From NCBI GenBank assembly GCA_023105745.1, contig JALGQZ010000007.1, forward strand, positions 56,773,569-56,837,568: a DNA stretch of 64,000 nucleotides, written 5' to 3'. The notes under the pieces are model-generated. The model did not search any database. It was not told the origin of the DNA and saw nothing but the letters and a program-made list of their open reading frames with translations. Source of the DNA: Austropuccinia psidii. Its lineage: Eukaryota > Basidiomycota > Pucciniomycetes > Pucciniales > Sphaerophragmiaceae. Shown here one piece after another: positions 47,568-60,881 of this stretch. The translations under genes and the position numbers were made by a program. Position 1 is the stretch's first letter; each line of letters starts with the position of its first letter.

Positions 47568-48500
47568 GAAAACAAGGGAAATGCTCAAAGAATGATTGAT
47601 TTTATATATGTGTTGCTGAAGATACCCAAAATTATATGAAACATTCACATCATTTGTGTTGAATATATAAATATTTTTGTGTAATTGACCACAATTCATC
47701 CAAATGAATCTGACTGACTACTTGCTCGTGCCCCACTAAGATATATGACTAACTACTACTGTTATTGGTACGAATATTACACAATGTCTTGTATTTTTTT
47801 ACATTTTAAGTATGTTTAAGATACTCATATAATGACAGAAGGTTAAGATAAAACCAAACTTGGTATATGCAGTTGAGCTTGTTGAAACCCATACCCCTTG
47901 GTGCAAAGGTTTTGATATGGGTTTGAGGTGCAAAAATATTGAATTTTAAAGATCATAATTTAATTACAAAACAAAAAATATCGGGTTTTAAAAATCACAA
48001 TTTGATTATAAAACCTATATTCCTAAGAGTAACAGTAACAAAGACCAAGACAAAAATTGAAAATGTATTGAAAAATGAGGACTCAGCGCTTTATAGATTC
48101 CTCACATTCAATACAAGTTGTGGTTCAGGTTAAAACATTCCTCTTTCTTTATACCTTCCGAATGAAATTTATTTTCAAGAACTATGATTGATCAGAAAAA
48201 CATTTTATTTTCAAGAATTTCCTTCTAGTGAAAATATTCAGCAAAATCAAAAAAAAAAAACTTGAAATAAGGATGAAAAAAAATAGAAAAAAAAATGAAA
48301 TGAAATGAGAAAAAATTGAAAAAAAAACAAATTAATAAAAATCAAAAGGAAATACTAAAAATTTTCAAAAAATGAAAAGACAAAAAAATTACAGAAAATA
48401 TAAAAACCTTTTCAACAAAATTGAACAACATTGAAGAAAAATCAAAAAGCAGCACAAAATGGGAAAAAAGGTGTTTTCTTCTGGGTAAAAATCAAGTAAT
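47568..48500. other. Gene-free, A-rich stretch
   Basis: From about 48245 to 48480 the + strand is extremely A-rich (runs of 6-10 A with G and T interspersed). No coding potential and no repeat border seen. Confidence 0.5.
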
Positions 48501-48880
48501 TGATAGAATGTGAGATTCTTTTAAAGATGATTTTTATTAAGAAAAATAATAATTTGTGGTTTTTAACAAATACGGCTGTAAACAAAAAAGATTTTTAATA
48601 ATTGTGTTTTATAGATGTAGATTTTAGAGAATGAACTTGGCTATCCAGTAGTCAAGTCCTTATTGTTGCTTTTCTCCTTGTCCTCTCTCTACTTCTCACA
48701 GGTGGATGCTTTTTATAGTTCTCTTTAACATTCCTTATGCACAGTTGTTTGGTCTAGAAATATTAGTCAAAGTAAGTTTCTGATGCTGTGTTGCACTGCT
48801 TGTGGCAAGCAACCCAGTAGTCTAGTGTTTTTGGGATAGGATTGACTAACCTAAGCTCATTGTGGCTTTGATTTTCAACA
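48501..48880 (-). repeat. 3' LTR of the Ty1/copia element (tentative limits)
   Basis: The border at 48880 is well supported: on the element's strand a polypurine tract GTGAGGGGGAA is followed by TGTTGAAAATC. The outer end is placed at TGATAGAATGTG (48501), i.e. ...CATTCTATCA. The partner LTR is not in the window, so the length of about 380 bases is a guess. Confidence 0.5.
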
Positions 48881-51800
48881 TTCCCCCTCACTCCTAGTCC
48901 AAAAATGCCCAGCTCTGTCATTGCCCACAGAAGTGTTGGGCTTTGCACTGATTTTGTGAGAAAGTCAGAAAGCATTTTGGTTGTTGGAGAATATTGGAGA
49001 GTAATGAGGTTGGATTGGATTGCCTCTTTAACAAAGTGAAGCTGTATGTATACATGATTCATTTTTTTGTTATTGAAGTTACAGTTCCCATTAGCAATGT
49101 TAATGCAACTTTGGTTATCCTCCCAGATGGTTATTTCCATTTTTAGTTGGAAGATGCCTGCTTCCTCACATAGTTTTTCAAACCACAATAGTTTGGAATT
49201 TAAGTCGCAGAGAGACTTATACTTGGCTTCAGAAGTAGAAATTAATGCTGAGGGTTTTTTCCTTGTTTTCCAGAAGATCAGGCACCCATGGAGCTGTACC
49301 AGGAACCCCAAGGTGGAGCATCTTGTCTCATGGCAGTTCCCCCAGCCTGCATTTCTATAAGCAATCAGTCCTGGCTTTCCTCCTCATGAGTACCACAAAC
49401 CTACTTCTTGTGCTCTGCGGAGATATCTAAGCACATGAAGAAATGCCTGGCTTTTCTAGATATTGTGATAGGCTTCTAACAGCAAAAGACAAGTCAGGGT
49501 GTTTAGCTGTACTAAGTTGATTAATGCCTCCAACATCACTCCTAAAATTGACCTGAAGAGAATGGAATGAAATTATTTCCACTTCTGTAGCCAGTCCCAG
49601 ATGCTCATTAGGAATGAGAGGGGTACCAACAGGTTTTCAATCCTGCATCCTGTAGAGTTCAAGCAAGGACTCAACAAAAATGCTGTTGATCCATACTGAT
49701 CCCCTCCTCTAGCTGGTTAACTTTCATGCCTAATAAGAGATTGGCAGGTCCCATGTCTTTGATTTCAAATTCATTGCAAATTTCTTCTTTAAAGGTGTGT
49801 AAGTTTCTTCCAAATATTGCAATTTCATCAACATGGATGTAAATCCGCATATTTTCTGTATCCTTCCTATGAAATATGCAAGGGTCCAGCTTACAAGCCA
49901 GAAAGCCTGCATCCTGTAGCCATGCTGTCAGGTGATTGTACCAGGCCAGCAGGTCCTTTTTGAGGCCTTAAATGGCTTTGTTAAGGCGCAGGCAGTATTG
50001 TTGATGATCAATATTAAGGCCTTGCAGGATGTTGAGGTGAACTGTTTTGTTTAGTGGCGCATTTAAAAAGGCACTTTTTATGTCCATTTGATGAAAATTG
50101 AGCTTGTTGATGCATGCGTGTGCAATTACAGCCCTCAGGGAGTTTCGTCAAAGTCTACTCCAAGGGTTTGTCTGAACCTTTGAGCACAAAGATGGGCCTT
50201 TCTTTCTATTACTTGATTGAGGTGGTCTTTATTTAGCTTAAAAACACATGTAGTGCCAACAAGTTTGTAGTCCTTTTTGATGTTGGCAATGTTCCATACT
50301 TGCAGCTTGTACATATTTGAGAGTTCCTATTCTATCGCTTCCACCCAAGCTGATTGATTATCTGACCTTATAGCTCTAGAGTATGTACTTGATGTTTCTT
50401 CTGACAATGTTAGATAGCTCTTTGGTCTCCTTGTGTATGGTAATATGTGTAAGGGGTCAATTTCAGAGGTGATTAAGGTGGAATGGCATGGTCCAATGAC
50501 CTTTAGCCTTGTGGCCCTGTTGTTAATCCTTGATTGTTGATGACCAACTAACGGTTCATCCTCACATGTACTTTCTAGGCCTGATTGAATGCCGGGAGTA
50601 TCCAATTTTTCAGGAATTGTTTTATTGGGCAGACTCATGGAGTATGGAGAGACTTGTTCCATTGTGTCTCCTGAAGAGTCATTGTTATTTGTCACAGGGA
50701 GTAGATCCATTTTGTCAGATGGTGAAGGTGAGTGGTTGGTGGATTAGTCATACTGTTGGTCAGGTGTTTCTGTTGTGGTCCATGGTGTTTTGCTTTTTAC
50801 TCCAAGGACATGAGGAAAGATGTTTTCATTAAAAATCATATTTCTGGTTATGGTAAACTTTATATCAGCCAATATTAGAGTCCTGTATGAGGTGTTCTCA
50901 TTTTCAAAACCTAAGAGTATCCCTTCTTGACCAGGAGGGGCTAGCTTCCAATTCCTCTGACTTTTGAGTTTGTATATCACTGCATAACAACCAAATGTTT
51001 TAAACCTTGTCAACCTAGGTGAGCAGTTGTTTCATAGTTGATATGGTGAGTTATTTTTCCTTCAGGGTGTTGGAGATAAGTTTGATAAGAATATGGAAGT
51101 GTTGACAGCCTCAGCACAATATTGGTTAGGTAGGTTTGCCATGCTCATGAGGCACCTGGATTTTTCAAGAGTAATTTGGTTGAAGCGTTCAGCATATCCA
51201 TTATACTCTGGTGTGTTGGGTGGCGAAAGCATGTGTATGAAGCCACAGTCTTCAGCCAGCTTCTTGAATTTCTCTTTAAAAAATTCTCCTCCCCGGTCTG
51301 ATGTAAGTTTTTTCATTGTTCTATTTTTTTGGTTTTCCATAAAGTTTTTAGCAATGAAAAATTGATCAAAGCTTTCTGATTTTTTTTTCAGGAACTTCAT
51401 GATTTTGAATGCTGATTATTGATCAACAATCATGAGGAGGTACTTGAATCCTGATACTGAAGCCAGTGTAATTGGCCCGACTAAGCCAATGTGGACAGAG
51501 TCCATAGGATTATGGACTGGAGCAAAGTCGTGATTAAACGGGAGTTGGTGAGCTTTATTTATTTCGCAGATTAGACATGGCGCTTTAATGTTGGGGAGGC
51601 CCAGGTTCTTTAAAACAGAGGCTGCGGGATGTCCTAGCCTGTTATGCCAGGGGTGTTTTTCTATAGTTTTCAGTAAAACAGTGGGTAACTCATAGTTAGT
51701 GTAAATAAGTCTTTTTCTGATTTATCCAGTGAGAAATAATTCTTTGTTTGAAGTGAGAGAAAAAATTTCATTTTGACGGTGTACAATTAATTTTTAAATA

Positions 51801-52258
51801 GTTCTAACATGCTGATGAGGTTGCATTTAAGGCTTGGAACAAAGAGACAGTTGTTGAGTTTGAGAGTTTTACAATTACAGCTTAAGACAAATTTACCTAT
51901 ACCAATGACCATTAAGCGGCTTTGGCTATCTCCAGTTGCCACTTTGGACCTTATCATTCTAGGATGGTTAGCAAAGAACTTAATATTATTGAGCATGTGG
52001 TGCGTAGAACCACAATAAATAACTATTTGATTGGTGGTAGGTTGCATTGGTTCTGACAAGGTCACAAGTGCTTGAACAACCAATAGGTGAGCAGCAGAAT
52101 TTTTTTTGTGTTTCTTTTCTTTTTGAGAAGGTCTTAGATGAGGGTTCTCTGACCAAAATTCTCCTTCTTATGTGTTGTACATCTTCTATTGTGCTTACCA
52201 TTACCACAATAGAGGAATATTTTGTGAGGTTCATCAGCCAGTGTTCTCAAAGCTGTGG
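48881..52258 (-). pseudogene. Ty1/copia gag-pol remnant (zinc knuckle, protease, integrase, RT, RNase H)
   Basis: Minus-strand relic with the copia order, integrase before RT. Right to left: zinc knuckle CxYCGNGKHN (about 52200); protease VIYCGSTHHMLNN (about 52010; the catalytic D of DSGAT-type sequence is lost); GAG_pre-integrase-like KTLGHPAASVLKNLG region (about 51610); integrase core TSDRGGEFFKEKF and SPPNTPEYNGYAERFN (51062-51400); a linker with GCYAVIYKLKSQRNWKLAPPGQEGILLGFE (50744-51013); RT fragments including IHVDEIAIFG in place of YVDD (about 49830) and KDMGPANLLLG; RNase H ISTSEAKYKSLCDLNSKLLWFEKLCEEAGI (about 49200). Many stops and shifts. The 5' end is cut at 52258 by a solo LTR-B. 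Confidence 0.85.
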
Positions 52259-54164
52259 TGTAAGATTTGTCTATGAAACTGTTGATAATATTACTATTAG
52301 TCAACAGCAGTATGACTGTTCTTATTAAATATAATAATAAAAATTATTATAACCAAAATTAAATAATTAAAGAATTATTTCTTTTACATGTTGTACACTA
52401 CTAGTGATCATAACAGTAAGTAGTAATTGTCTACAAGAATTAATTACAAGAAGAATTTAATAGTAAAAGCTTTATTAAAATGATATAATTCTTTTAATAT
52501 ATAGTTATCTTTTACAAGAATAATTATAAAGATAACTATTACTAGAGAAAAACTTTAAGAATTAAGATAAATCACTCACTCTTAATCCAATGAACCTTTT
52601 AGAAGATAATAGTAGAGAGATTTGATGTAGAATTGTGGATTTTAATGGATCAAAGTTGATTGAGAACAAGATTACAACAAAATATAGTTGATTTATCTGA
52701 TTTAACATCTTTCTGATTGATTTCTAAAAGAATAAAACACTTAAGAGATAGTTTTAACTAATACTTACTTGTTAGTAATAAAGGTATAATAGAATAATGT
52801 GATGATTTAGAAAAAACAGCAAGAGGAGGCCTCTTTTAAGTCTAAGACAGCTCAAAGAGGTGAGCCATGGAGAAAACTGAAAAAAAAAGTGAATGAGAAA
52901 GCAATAAACCTTTTTGGATTATTGATTTCATCATCTGTTGTCACATAAGATTATCATAACTACTTCATTGAAGCTTTTACGTGACTACCAACCCATTTAT
53001 GGTTAAGAATAAAAGGAGTAAAAACTGTAGGTCTTCTTTTATTCCAAAATAATTGCTGGTTTCTCAAAGTTATCAATGTTATTGGAAATTTTATCACAAA
53101 ATGTATTTTCTGTAAATTTTTAAAGATTCTGTGTTTCACATGGAATCATCAAAGATGGACTGTAAGTAAAACATTTAATTTTACATATAAAAGTATGATT
53201 TTTTTTGGTTTTTATACTATTATACAGTTTTAAATTGGTCCTGAAAGTTTCAGAAAGATTCATCAATAATTGAATTTTGAATGATTTTTTGAAGTTTTTA
53301 CCTCATTTCTACGTAGAATTGCAAATAGCAGTATATGGCTGGTTGCTATGAGGTAAATCAATGGGTACTAGTCAAAAAAGAGTTTTAATTACTCTTTTGG
53401 GGTTTATAAATGGAAATTAATTGAGAATTGACATGGTTACAGGAGTCTAAGTTGCTCTTCACCTCCTTGGCACGTCAAAATAGCAGGTTATTTGATATTT
53501 TCTTATGATTTACTGAAGTTGTGACATGGTAACCAAGTTCCCAAAAGGATTTAGCTTACTAATTGGACCAAGATCAGCCATGGATCCAAGCTTTTGAGCT
53601 GTCCATGCCACAGAGGCCTCAGAAGTTGGGTACCCTGTCTCTCTTTGATATCTTTTGTCCCCCTTGACTATTTTTCACATCAAAATAGAAATTCAAGCTT
53701 AAAGTGAGATATCCAATATGGGTGTACCAAAAGTGTATTTAAGAATACCATAATATTAAGTGCCACAAACATGCATAACACTATTCTTAGTGTATATGTA
53801 CCATGGGCTTTCTCACATTCCCATTATTTTGGCATGAAATTGAGAAAAACAAAAATTTTCATGGATCTTTTATGTGGTATTGATGATGTGTTATTGAAGT
53901 ATTTTCCATATTACCACCTCAAAGAGTTGATTTGAGCTTATTCACTCTATGGAGCTACCCTAGGTGAAATTTTGTGCAGAATCCAAATCTGGACTTAAAT
54001 ACATGGATTTACTTACTCAATGAAATGTTATTCATCTTTTCTGAAATCAAAAAGGATGAATTTTGAATATATGCATGACTTATGAGTTATGCATAGTTCA
54101 GAATTCATTTTTTAGTATAATTGTGGCCTATTTGGGAACGTAAAATATACCTCAAGGCTCACAC
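52259..54164 (-). repeat. Solo LTR, family LTR-B
   Basis: Full-length copy from TGTAAGATTTGTC to AAGGCTCACA, about 1.9 kb, highly similar to 3989-5899. Neither a PBS on its left nor a polypurine tract on its right is present, so it is a solo LTR. The flanking five bases (TGTGG and CTTAA) do not match, which suggests recombination between two elements or decay of the duplication. Confidence 0.85.
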
Positions 54165-55920
54165 TTAATGAGCTCTTCCTGTTGCTTTATTATTTAAAGG
54201 TAGTTGAGATGTTTTAAATTGGAAAAGATAAATTATTTTTTTAAGACTTGCTTTTTATTATTAGCATATTGTTTGTAGTGACTTTGTAAAGGATAATTTT
54301 AAATTTCTTGATTGTTATTTTTTAAATTTTCCAAAACCATCACTAATTTCAAAAAAACTTTAACTTAAAAAATAAAATGCAGGATATATAAATCTCTCTC
54401 AAAATACAAACAAAATATTTCTCATATTATTGAGAATGAAAATTATCCTTTCAAATTTGATCTATAATATGAAAATGAAAATTAAGAAATCATTCACCTA
54501 AGGATTGGGTCTATAAAGTAGCTTAAACATATCAAATAAAGCTGTGTATGACTGTGAAATGGTGAAATAGGTAAATAAAGATTAAATAGGGTCTACAATT
54601 TAGAAATAGAAATGAATAGCCTTCCTCAATATATGATATGTCTAATTCCCAATTGAATTACTATAATAAGTGTAGCTATGATTATATCAGAAAGTTTTAA
54701 GGGTTTATTTTGTGTAAGACAGTATAACCACATAAAAATAAGGTTATAAAATGAGGGGGATTGTACTAGGGGGAAAAGCCTCCTTTTAACCCAAACAAAA
54801 GTGAAACAAGATGGGAAAACTCTTGCAATGCTCACAGAGTTGAATTATTCACTATTGTGGTTGACCTGTGGGTCAAAAGAGCCAATTAAACCTGTATTAG
54901 TGCCCAGAGGTGGTTTGAAAACCACATCTTTGCAATTATAGCTCATAAAGGGTTAAATCCTTCACCAATAAATGGTGCATATGTGTTCTACAATATAGGA
55001 AACATGAGAATATGTTAAGAGGATATTTGGGGGACTCTGATTGGTAAAGCTATGAGTAACCAAAGTATAAGAAAAATTTGATTTGGGTTGAGGCATCATG
55101 ATTCCATTGTATTCCAGAACATACCACAATACTAACATTTATAGGATATTGTGGGATTGTAGTCTTGAATCTAATAGTAATTGTTGAATAAGAGGTCTTT
55201 GAGCTGCATGAAAAGCTACTCATCAAATTATATGGGAGTATATCCCACAGTAAAACTCTGTAAAAGAAAACATGGATATTTAGACCTAAATTCATAATAC
55301 AGTTATTTTTCAGGATAAAGGTCTCAAACATGGCTCATATTTTAGCCACAAGTGTACTATACAGAATGGTCCCAAATATACTCCAATATGGCCTAATTAT
55401 GGGAAGCTTCTACACACTCAAATTATACTTTACTATTTGTAAAATATTCCTTTTATTGATGAAAAAGAGAAATTCTGTTAGATTTTAAGTGGTATGGGAT
55501 AAAGGTATATGAGTGATATGATTGTGTAACAATTCTGTAACCCTTAAATAAGATATATGGCTTGGTGAGTCTATCTTTTGGACTTTAGAGGCTATATGAG
55601 AGTCAAAAACGAAATTAAGCCTGTTACTCAAAACTAGAGCACAATAATTCAATTCAAAAGTACCATAAACTTGGTACACAAGAAGGAGTGAAAGACACAC
55701 CTTCAACCTTTATTAAATGAAATAAAATTATAATAAGTCCACAAACACAAAGAGAAAAACCTAAGAGAGTTGGTCTGTGAAGTTAACAATATTCAAGAGG
55801 AAGCTGTCCCTTTTCGAAAAATATTATTCTTATTAACAAACAATAAGAATTAATAAATTTATTAAGGTTTGAAACTTTTGCTGAGAATAAAACTTAATTT
55901 TAACCTATCATCTAAGATAT
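54165..55920. other. Gene-free stretch
   Basis: Open frames of 70-93 codons on the minus strand (54626-54835, 55050-55331, 55485-55706) show no motif I recognise. No repeat borders found. Confidence 0.4.
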
Positions 55921-57240
55921 ATAGTTTACATCACAGACCCATCAAGTGAGGTCCTTTATTGAAGAGATTTATAAGTAATATCCAATGGTATCATTACAAA
56001 TACTTTATCACAACTGGATCAGAAATTACCACACAAATACTTCTAAAAAAACCTGAGTAAATACTACCATTTTTTTCATCTCTCATATAGCTTCTACAGT
56101 CTTATGAGGGCCCCATCAGGTAGTATATTCCTTATAAAGTCTATCAAAGGAATAAATATAAACATAAACCTCATATAGCTATCTCTCACAGATCAAAATT
56201 CATTAGCACCTTTCTCTTAAAAAAGGAGGATTACTTTTTCTTAAAAAAGTAAAAAAATGATTTGAGCCTGTATAATCTTAAAATAATTTGGCCAAAGTAG
56301 GTCAAAGGCTGTTCCATACTGTAGAGCTCACATGTGGCTAAACTTAAAGACACTTTTTAACTCTGTATCCTAAACACTGACAAGGGTATTAGGGATTCAA
56401 GGTTAAAATCCCACACCAAGTGGTATTGTTGGATACTATTCCATACAGAGGACTTATGAGGTGTCAAAGACCCCAAAAAGGATTTATATATGTTTATTAC
56501 TCCTAATGAAGGGAATGAAGATTCAATTCAGCCTGTATTGAGTGGTACTATGGGATATTCTCTCATATAATTGAATCATGAGGTTACAAACCCATTCAAG
56601 TCATGTTTTTACATTTAGTACCCATTATTTGACTAATAACAGTCCACCAGACATGCTTTTTACATCATTGGACACAATCTCAATTTTGAAAATTTCTCAA
56701 ACCTTCCATTGGTGAAAGCTTTAACATTAGGTGGGAATAAAAGGCTGCGATGTGGTTCCAAAACCTCCACCATAGGAAAACCCCCCATCATTGTATAAGC
56801 TTATTCTTATGTGGTTAGAATCTCTTACACTAAAATGCCCTTATATTGTATTAGATATAAGTATAATCTTAATTATTCCTTCAACTATTATTGTAAACCA
56901 ACAGATCATTGGGTTAACTAGGGCTTTAAACAGACTCATAACCACTATTTTGAAGTAGTAGAGCCCTTTCTAGTTAATGATACTCCTATTTTTACATGCC
57001 AAAGTCATATTTCAATCCTGTCATCCCACTCTTATAGATTATTCATAAAGTCAACCTGACAAATAACATGCATTTTATTACTATCTGGAGGGGGATAAGT
57101 ATGGTAACATTTGATATGGTTATGATATGGACTTAGAGATACTACCATTGATTAACCCTCTTTGAGAGATTCCATAAAGGACCCCACCTGACGGGGCTAT
57201 GATACAAAATAAATTTCTCATAGGAGAAGTTAAAATTAAG
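55920..57240. repeat. Degenerate internal repeats (unit unclear)
   Basis: A phrase of the type (T/C)ATGAGG-n-CCC(A)-TCAAG recurs near 55930, 56102, 56454, 56576 and 57172, usually after a CTCATATA- or TTCCATA-like stretch. Spacing is irregular (about 120-600 bases) and similarity is low. It may be an old tandem array or a decayed long LTR. Confidence 0.3.
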
Positions 57241-58430
57241 CTTCATGCTCACCAATAGTTTATAGCCTTAAAAACTCAGCTAATTCTGATATTTGGAAAT
57301 AAAGATAAGATTAAATAGAGAAGAATGTTTACTCTTTCAGATGCTCACATTTAAAGGCTTAATTTGTTAATTAATGTACTTTCTTCATGCAACCTTATTT
57401 TTTCTTTATTCATTTTACTAAAGGAAAAAGATATTTTTTCTAATATTCCAATTTTATACCATATTTATGGTATTTTTTATTTGATTATTGTGGCCTAGTT
57501 TTAGCACACAGGTGAAAATTTTGGAAATAACCAAAATAATCTTATATTTATTGAAGAAAGGATAGGTTTGAATTTTGAAATTGGGTGAGTAGAGTTCAAA
57601 TTCTCAATGGTCAAATCAATTTGATCCTGTTTTACTTTCAATTCCCTTTCTTTTTCTTCTTATAATTTTTGAAAGAATTTAAAATATCTTTCATAAATTA
57701 GCATTAGTTGGCTTTCATCTTACTCAAAAGCTTAGTATGCATTTTTTCATTCTAAAATCTAATTTTCATCCCCTTCAATAACTTCTATTTCTCAATTTTG
57801 TTTGCTGTTCTGAGTTTTATTCAGCTTGATTTTATAGCACCATTAAGAATTTATAATCTCATTTTCTTCACTACCTATTATATCAATTAATAAACATATC
57901 AGAATTATATGACCACATATCAGTGCAAAACTTACTTGATATTTTCTTTGGTTCTGAGTTTCTTGGTGTAGGAGGGGGTAACAATATTCACAAAATTTTC
58001 ATGGATTCCAATTTGGCCATTCAATTGAAATATTGCAAGCCTTAATTGGCTTTCAAGTGTATAAATATGAGCTTTGTTCAGCTTTGATAGAAAAAGTAAA
58101 TATACTTTAGTTGAATTTGAAAGCCCTTTCTAAGAATATTTTGAGAATATTGACATGATTTTTATTATGAGAAATATTATAGAATTTCATTAGCCCCCCT
58201 CAAAGCTGAAAAATTCCACAACAAAAACACCTTGATTTTTTACAACAAAAATGCCAAATTTATCTTTTGGTGTTTTGTAAATATCACACCTCAAAAGCTG
58301 TGGTTCTTTGAGCTCAATAAACTCATTCTTATGTGCCCAAATCCCATGTTCTTGTAAGGAATTGAAGAAAAATATATTGCTTCTTGATTCATCATGCCCC
58401 CAGCTCTCATTGGAAACAGATTTTTTTTTA
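57241..58430. other. Gene-free stretch
   Basis: A/T-rich, no coding motif; possibly the 5' flank of the Harbinger relic that follows. Confidence 0.4.
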
Positions 58431-59480
58431 AATTTACACACAGATGAATATGCTTATGAATTTGAATATGATACTTATGAAGAGCTCGAGGAGGAAATTT
58501 TCTTACTCCATTACTTTCAAAAAAAACAATATCCAACCAACCACTTTATATTTTCAAAAGCAGTTCTTTGGCAAGCTTACTATCTTGGAAGTTTTGGAAG
58601 CTATTTAAAACACCATATACAAGCTTTCAAGGCTTGAGCCAACTTATTAGTGTGAAAAAATTCTACAAAAAATGGAAATTCAAGACAATGTGATATTGGT
58701 ATACAATTAGCTGTAGCACTTTTCCATTTTTGATATAAATGGTACAGGCTTTTCAGCTTCAAGAATTTATCAGGGAACTATCATCCTTTTCACCAAAATA
58801 ATCACTTCAGCATTATTGAAACACCAGAAATATTATCTTTCATGACTCAATAATGATGAACACAGGGAGCAATCTCAGGTAATAAAAGAAGAAGGATTTA
58901 CTTGTTGAATCTATTTTATTTATGGAAGCTTGATTTAAATGTTTCAAGGTAAATACAATGATTTGGAAGTTTATTTTGATATAAAGCACAATTATTTACC
59001 TCAACATGCTATAGAAATTGATATATAAGAATGATCAACTTTATTGATTGGACAGCTACTCCAAGTCAATTCAGATTGTTTGTGATGTGAATAAGCTCTT
59101 TTGAGCCTTAAATGGTGGTCTTCCAGGCTCAGTGCATGAATCAAGAGTATTTAAGCATATAAATATCCACAAAACTCCTGAGAAATAATCACTTCCCAAT
59201 TCGGAATATTAAAGCTCAAATTTTATCATTTCAGCTCATAAAGGAAATTTGAACCAAAAAAATGATTGAAAAAAGCTTAATTATTGTCTTGCTCAATAAT
59301 GAGTCCATATTGAAAATGCCATTGGCATGCTCAAAGGACCTTGATCTATTTACAGAAACCAAAATGTAAAATGAATGGACCTTAATATATTAAACATTTT
59401 GTGAATCAAGATATGACCTGTGTAATCTTCCAAATTTTGTTTTCAAAAGTTGGTGACAAATTACTCAAGCTGTATGACTG
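58431..59480 (+). pseudogene. PIF/Harbinger (HARBI1-like) transposase relic
   Basis: DDE_Tnp_4-type nuclease remnant. The N-terminal part is open (LHTDEYAYEFEYDTYEELEEEIF, 58433-58500). Then come IQLAVALFHF and, after a shift, DINGTGFSASRI and GTIILFTK (about 58700-58790). FIYGSLI at about 58915 matches the FVDGT/FIDGS motif with the catalytic D changed to Y, followed by VYFDIKHNY. VCDVNK and GGLPGSVHESRVFK follow (about 59080-59160; the usual HDSRVF appears as HESRVF). HIENAIGMLKG at 59307-59340 keeps the glutamate region. Several stops and shifts. Ends near 59480, just before LTR-B at 59501. Terminal repeats not found. Confidence 0.75.
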
Positions 59481-59500
59481 TTAATACCCACCAGAGCTTC

Positions 59501-60877
59501 TGTAAGATTTTTCTATTTAGATCTTGATAATATTACAGTTAATCAAGATTACTATGACTGTTCTTATGAAATATAATAGCGAATCTATTATTTACACCAA
59601 TGAATAATAAATTGCTTGATAATTTTGTTACTTTTCATGTACTACTAGTGATTATAACAGTAAGAAGTAATTGTCTACTAGAATAAATTACAAGAATTAT
59701 TAATAATAAAACTTACCAAAATAATATAAAATTATTTGAATTAATAACTATAATAAAATCTTGAAGAAACTTACAGATCTTAGAGAAAAACTTTAATAGC
59801 TTATTAAACACTTTTTAATACTCCAAAAATACCTAGAGAAGAATTGGCAGAGTGATTTGATGGATTATTTTTGGATTTAAATTATCAATAATACAGTAAC
59901 TAATAGTTCAATACTATTGAAAAGAGTATAATTCTTTTATTCAAAGTATTTCTGATTGATTTGGAAATATAGCAAATACTTAAGAAGGGCTTTAAGTAAT
60001 ACTAACTTGTTGGTATTAATAATAAACCTGTATAATAAGAGAATATTGGAAAAAACAGCAACAGTAGGTCTCTTTTAAGTCTACATAAGCTTACATAAGT
60101 GTGCTAAGGAGAAAAAATAGGAGCCAGATAAGTATAAATATTCTACTTTGACTGATCTTAATGTTTAAATCACTTTTAGTCACAAACAACTATCAGAATT
60201 ACTTAATTAAGTCATTTTGTGTGACTACCAACCCACCTTTGGTTAAGAAATAAAAAATTAAAAACAGGAAATCTTATTCTATTTAAAAATTACCATTTTT
60301 TCCCAAAGCTATCAGTTTTATTGGAAACTTAATCACCAGTTGTAGTTTCTGTGAATTTTTCAAGATTCAGTGTTTCATGTGAAATCATCAAAAATGGACT
60401 GTAAGGAAAAATTATAATTTGAATTATGAACTCATAATTAATTTTGACTTTAGTGTGGATTATCTCTTTCTATGTCAGTACTCAATGGCTTAAAGGTATT
60501 AATTAAGAACTGTATTCTGAATGAAGTTTGAAATTTGTACCTTATTTCTACATAGAAAAGCAGATAGCATAGTGACAGCTAGTTTCCAGGAGGAAGATTC
60601 ATGCATAAAAGTACAAAATTGTTTTCAATTACTAATGTTTGGTTTATCCATGGAAAATAATTAAAAATTGAAATTTATAAAGGAGTCAGTGTAGCTGATT
60701 AACTCCTTGTCATGTAAAAATAGAAGCTTATTCACTATTTTCTCATGATTTAATGGGATTTTAACTTGGTAACCATGTTCCAAGAGGGCTCTAGTGAAAC
60801 AATTGGGGCAAGATAAAGCATGGATACAAGGCTTGAAGCTTTTTGTTCCTCAGAGGTCCCAAACATTGGCTACCCTT
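59501..60877 (-). repeat. Partial LTR-B copy (first arm of an inverted pair)
   Basis: Begins TGTAAGATTTTTC and follows LTR-B up to the CATTGGCTACCC segment (matching GTTGGGTACCC at about 5376-5390), then stops. It contains ACTTAATTAAGTCATTTT, where the copies at 3989 and 52259 differ, so it belongs to a second subfamily together with the next two copies. Confidence 0.8.
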
Positions 60878-60881
60878 AAAA

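Noticed and set aside
48240..48480. A-rich tract as the poly(A) tail of a LINE
   Set aside because: No LINE reverse transcriptase or endonuclease sequence lies next to it and no target duplication was found.
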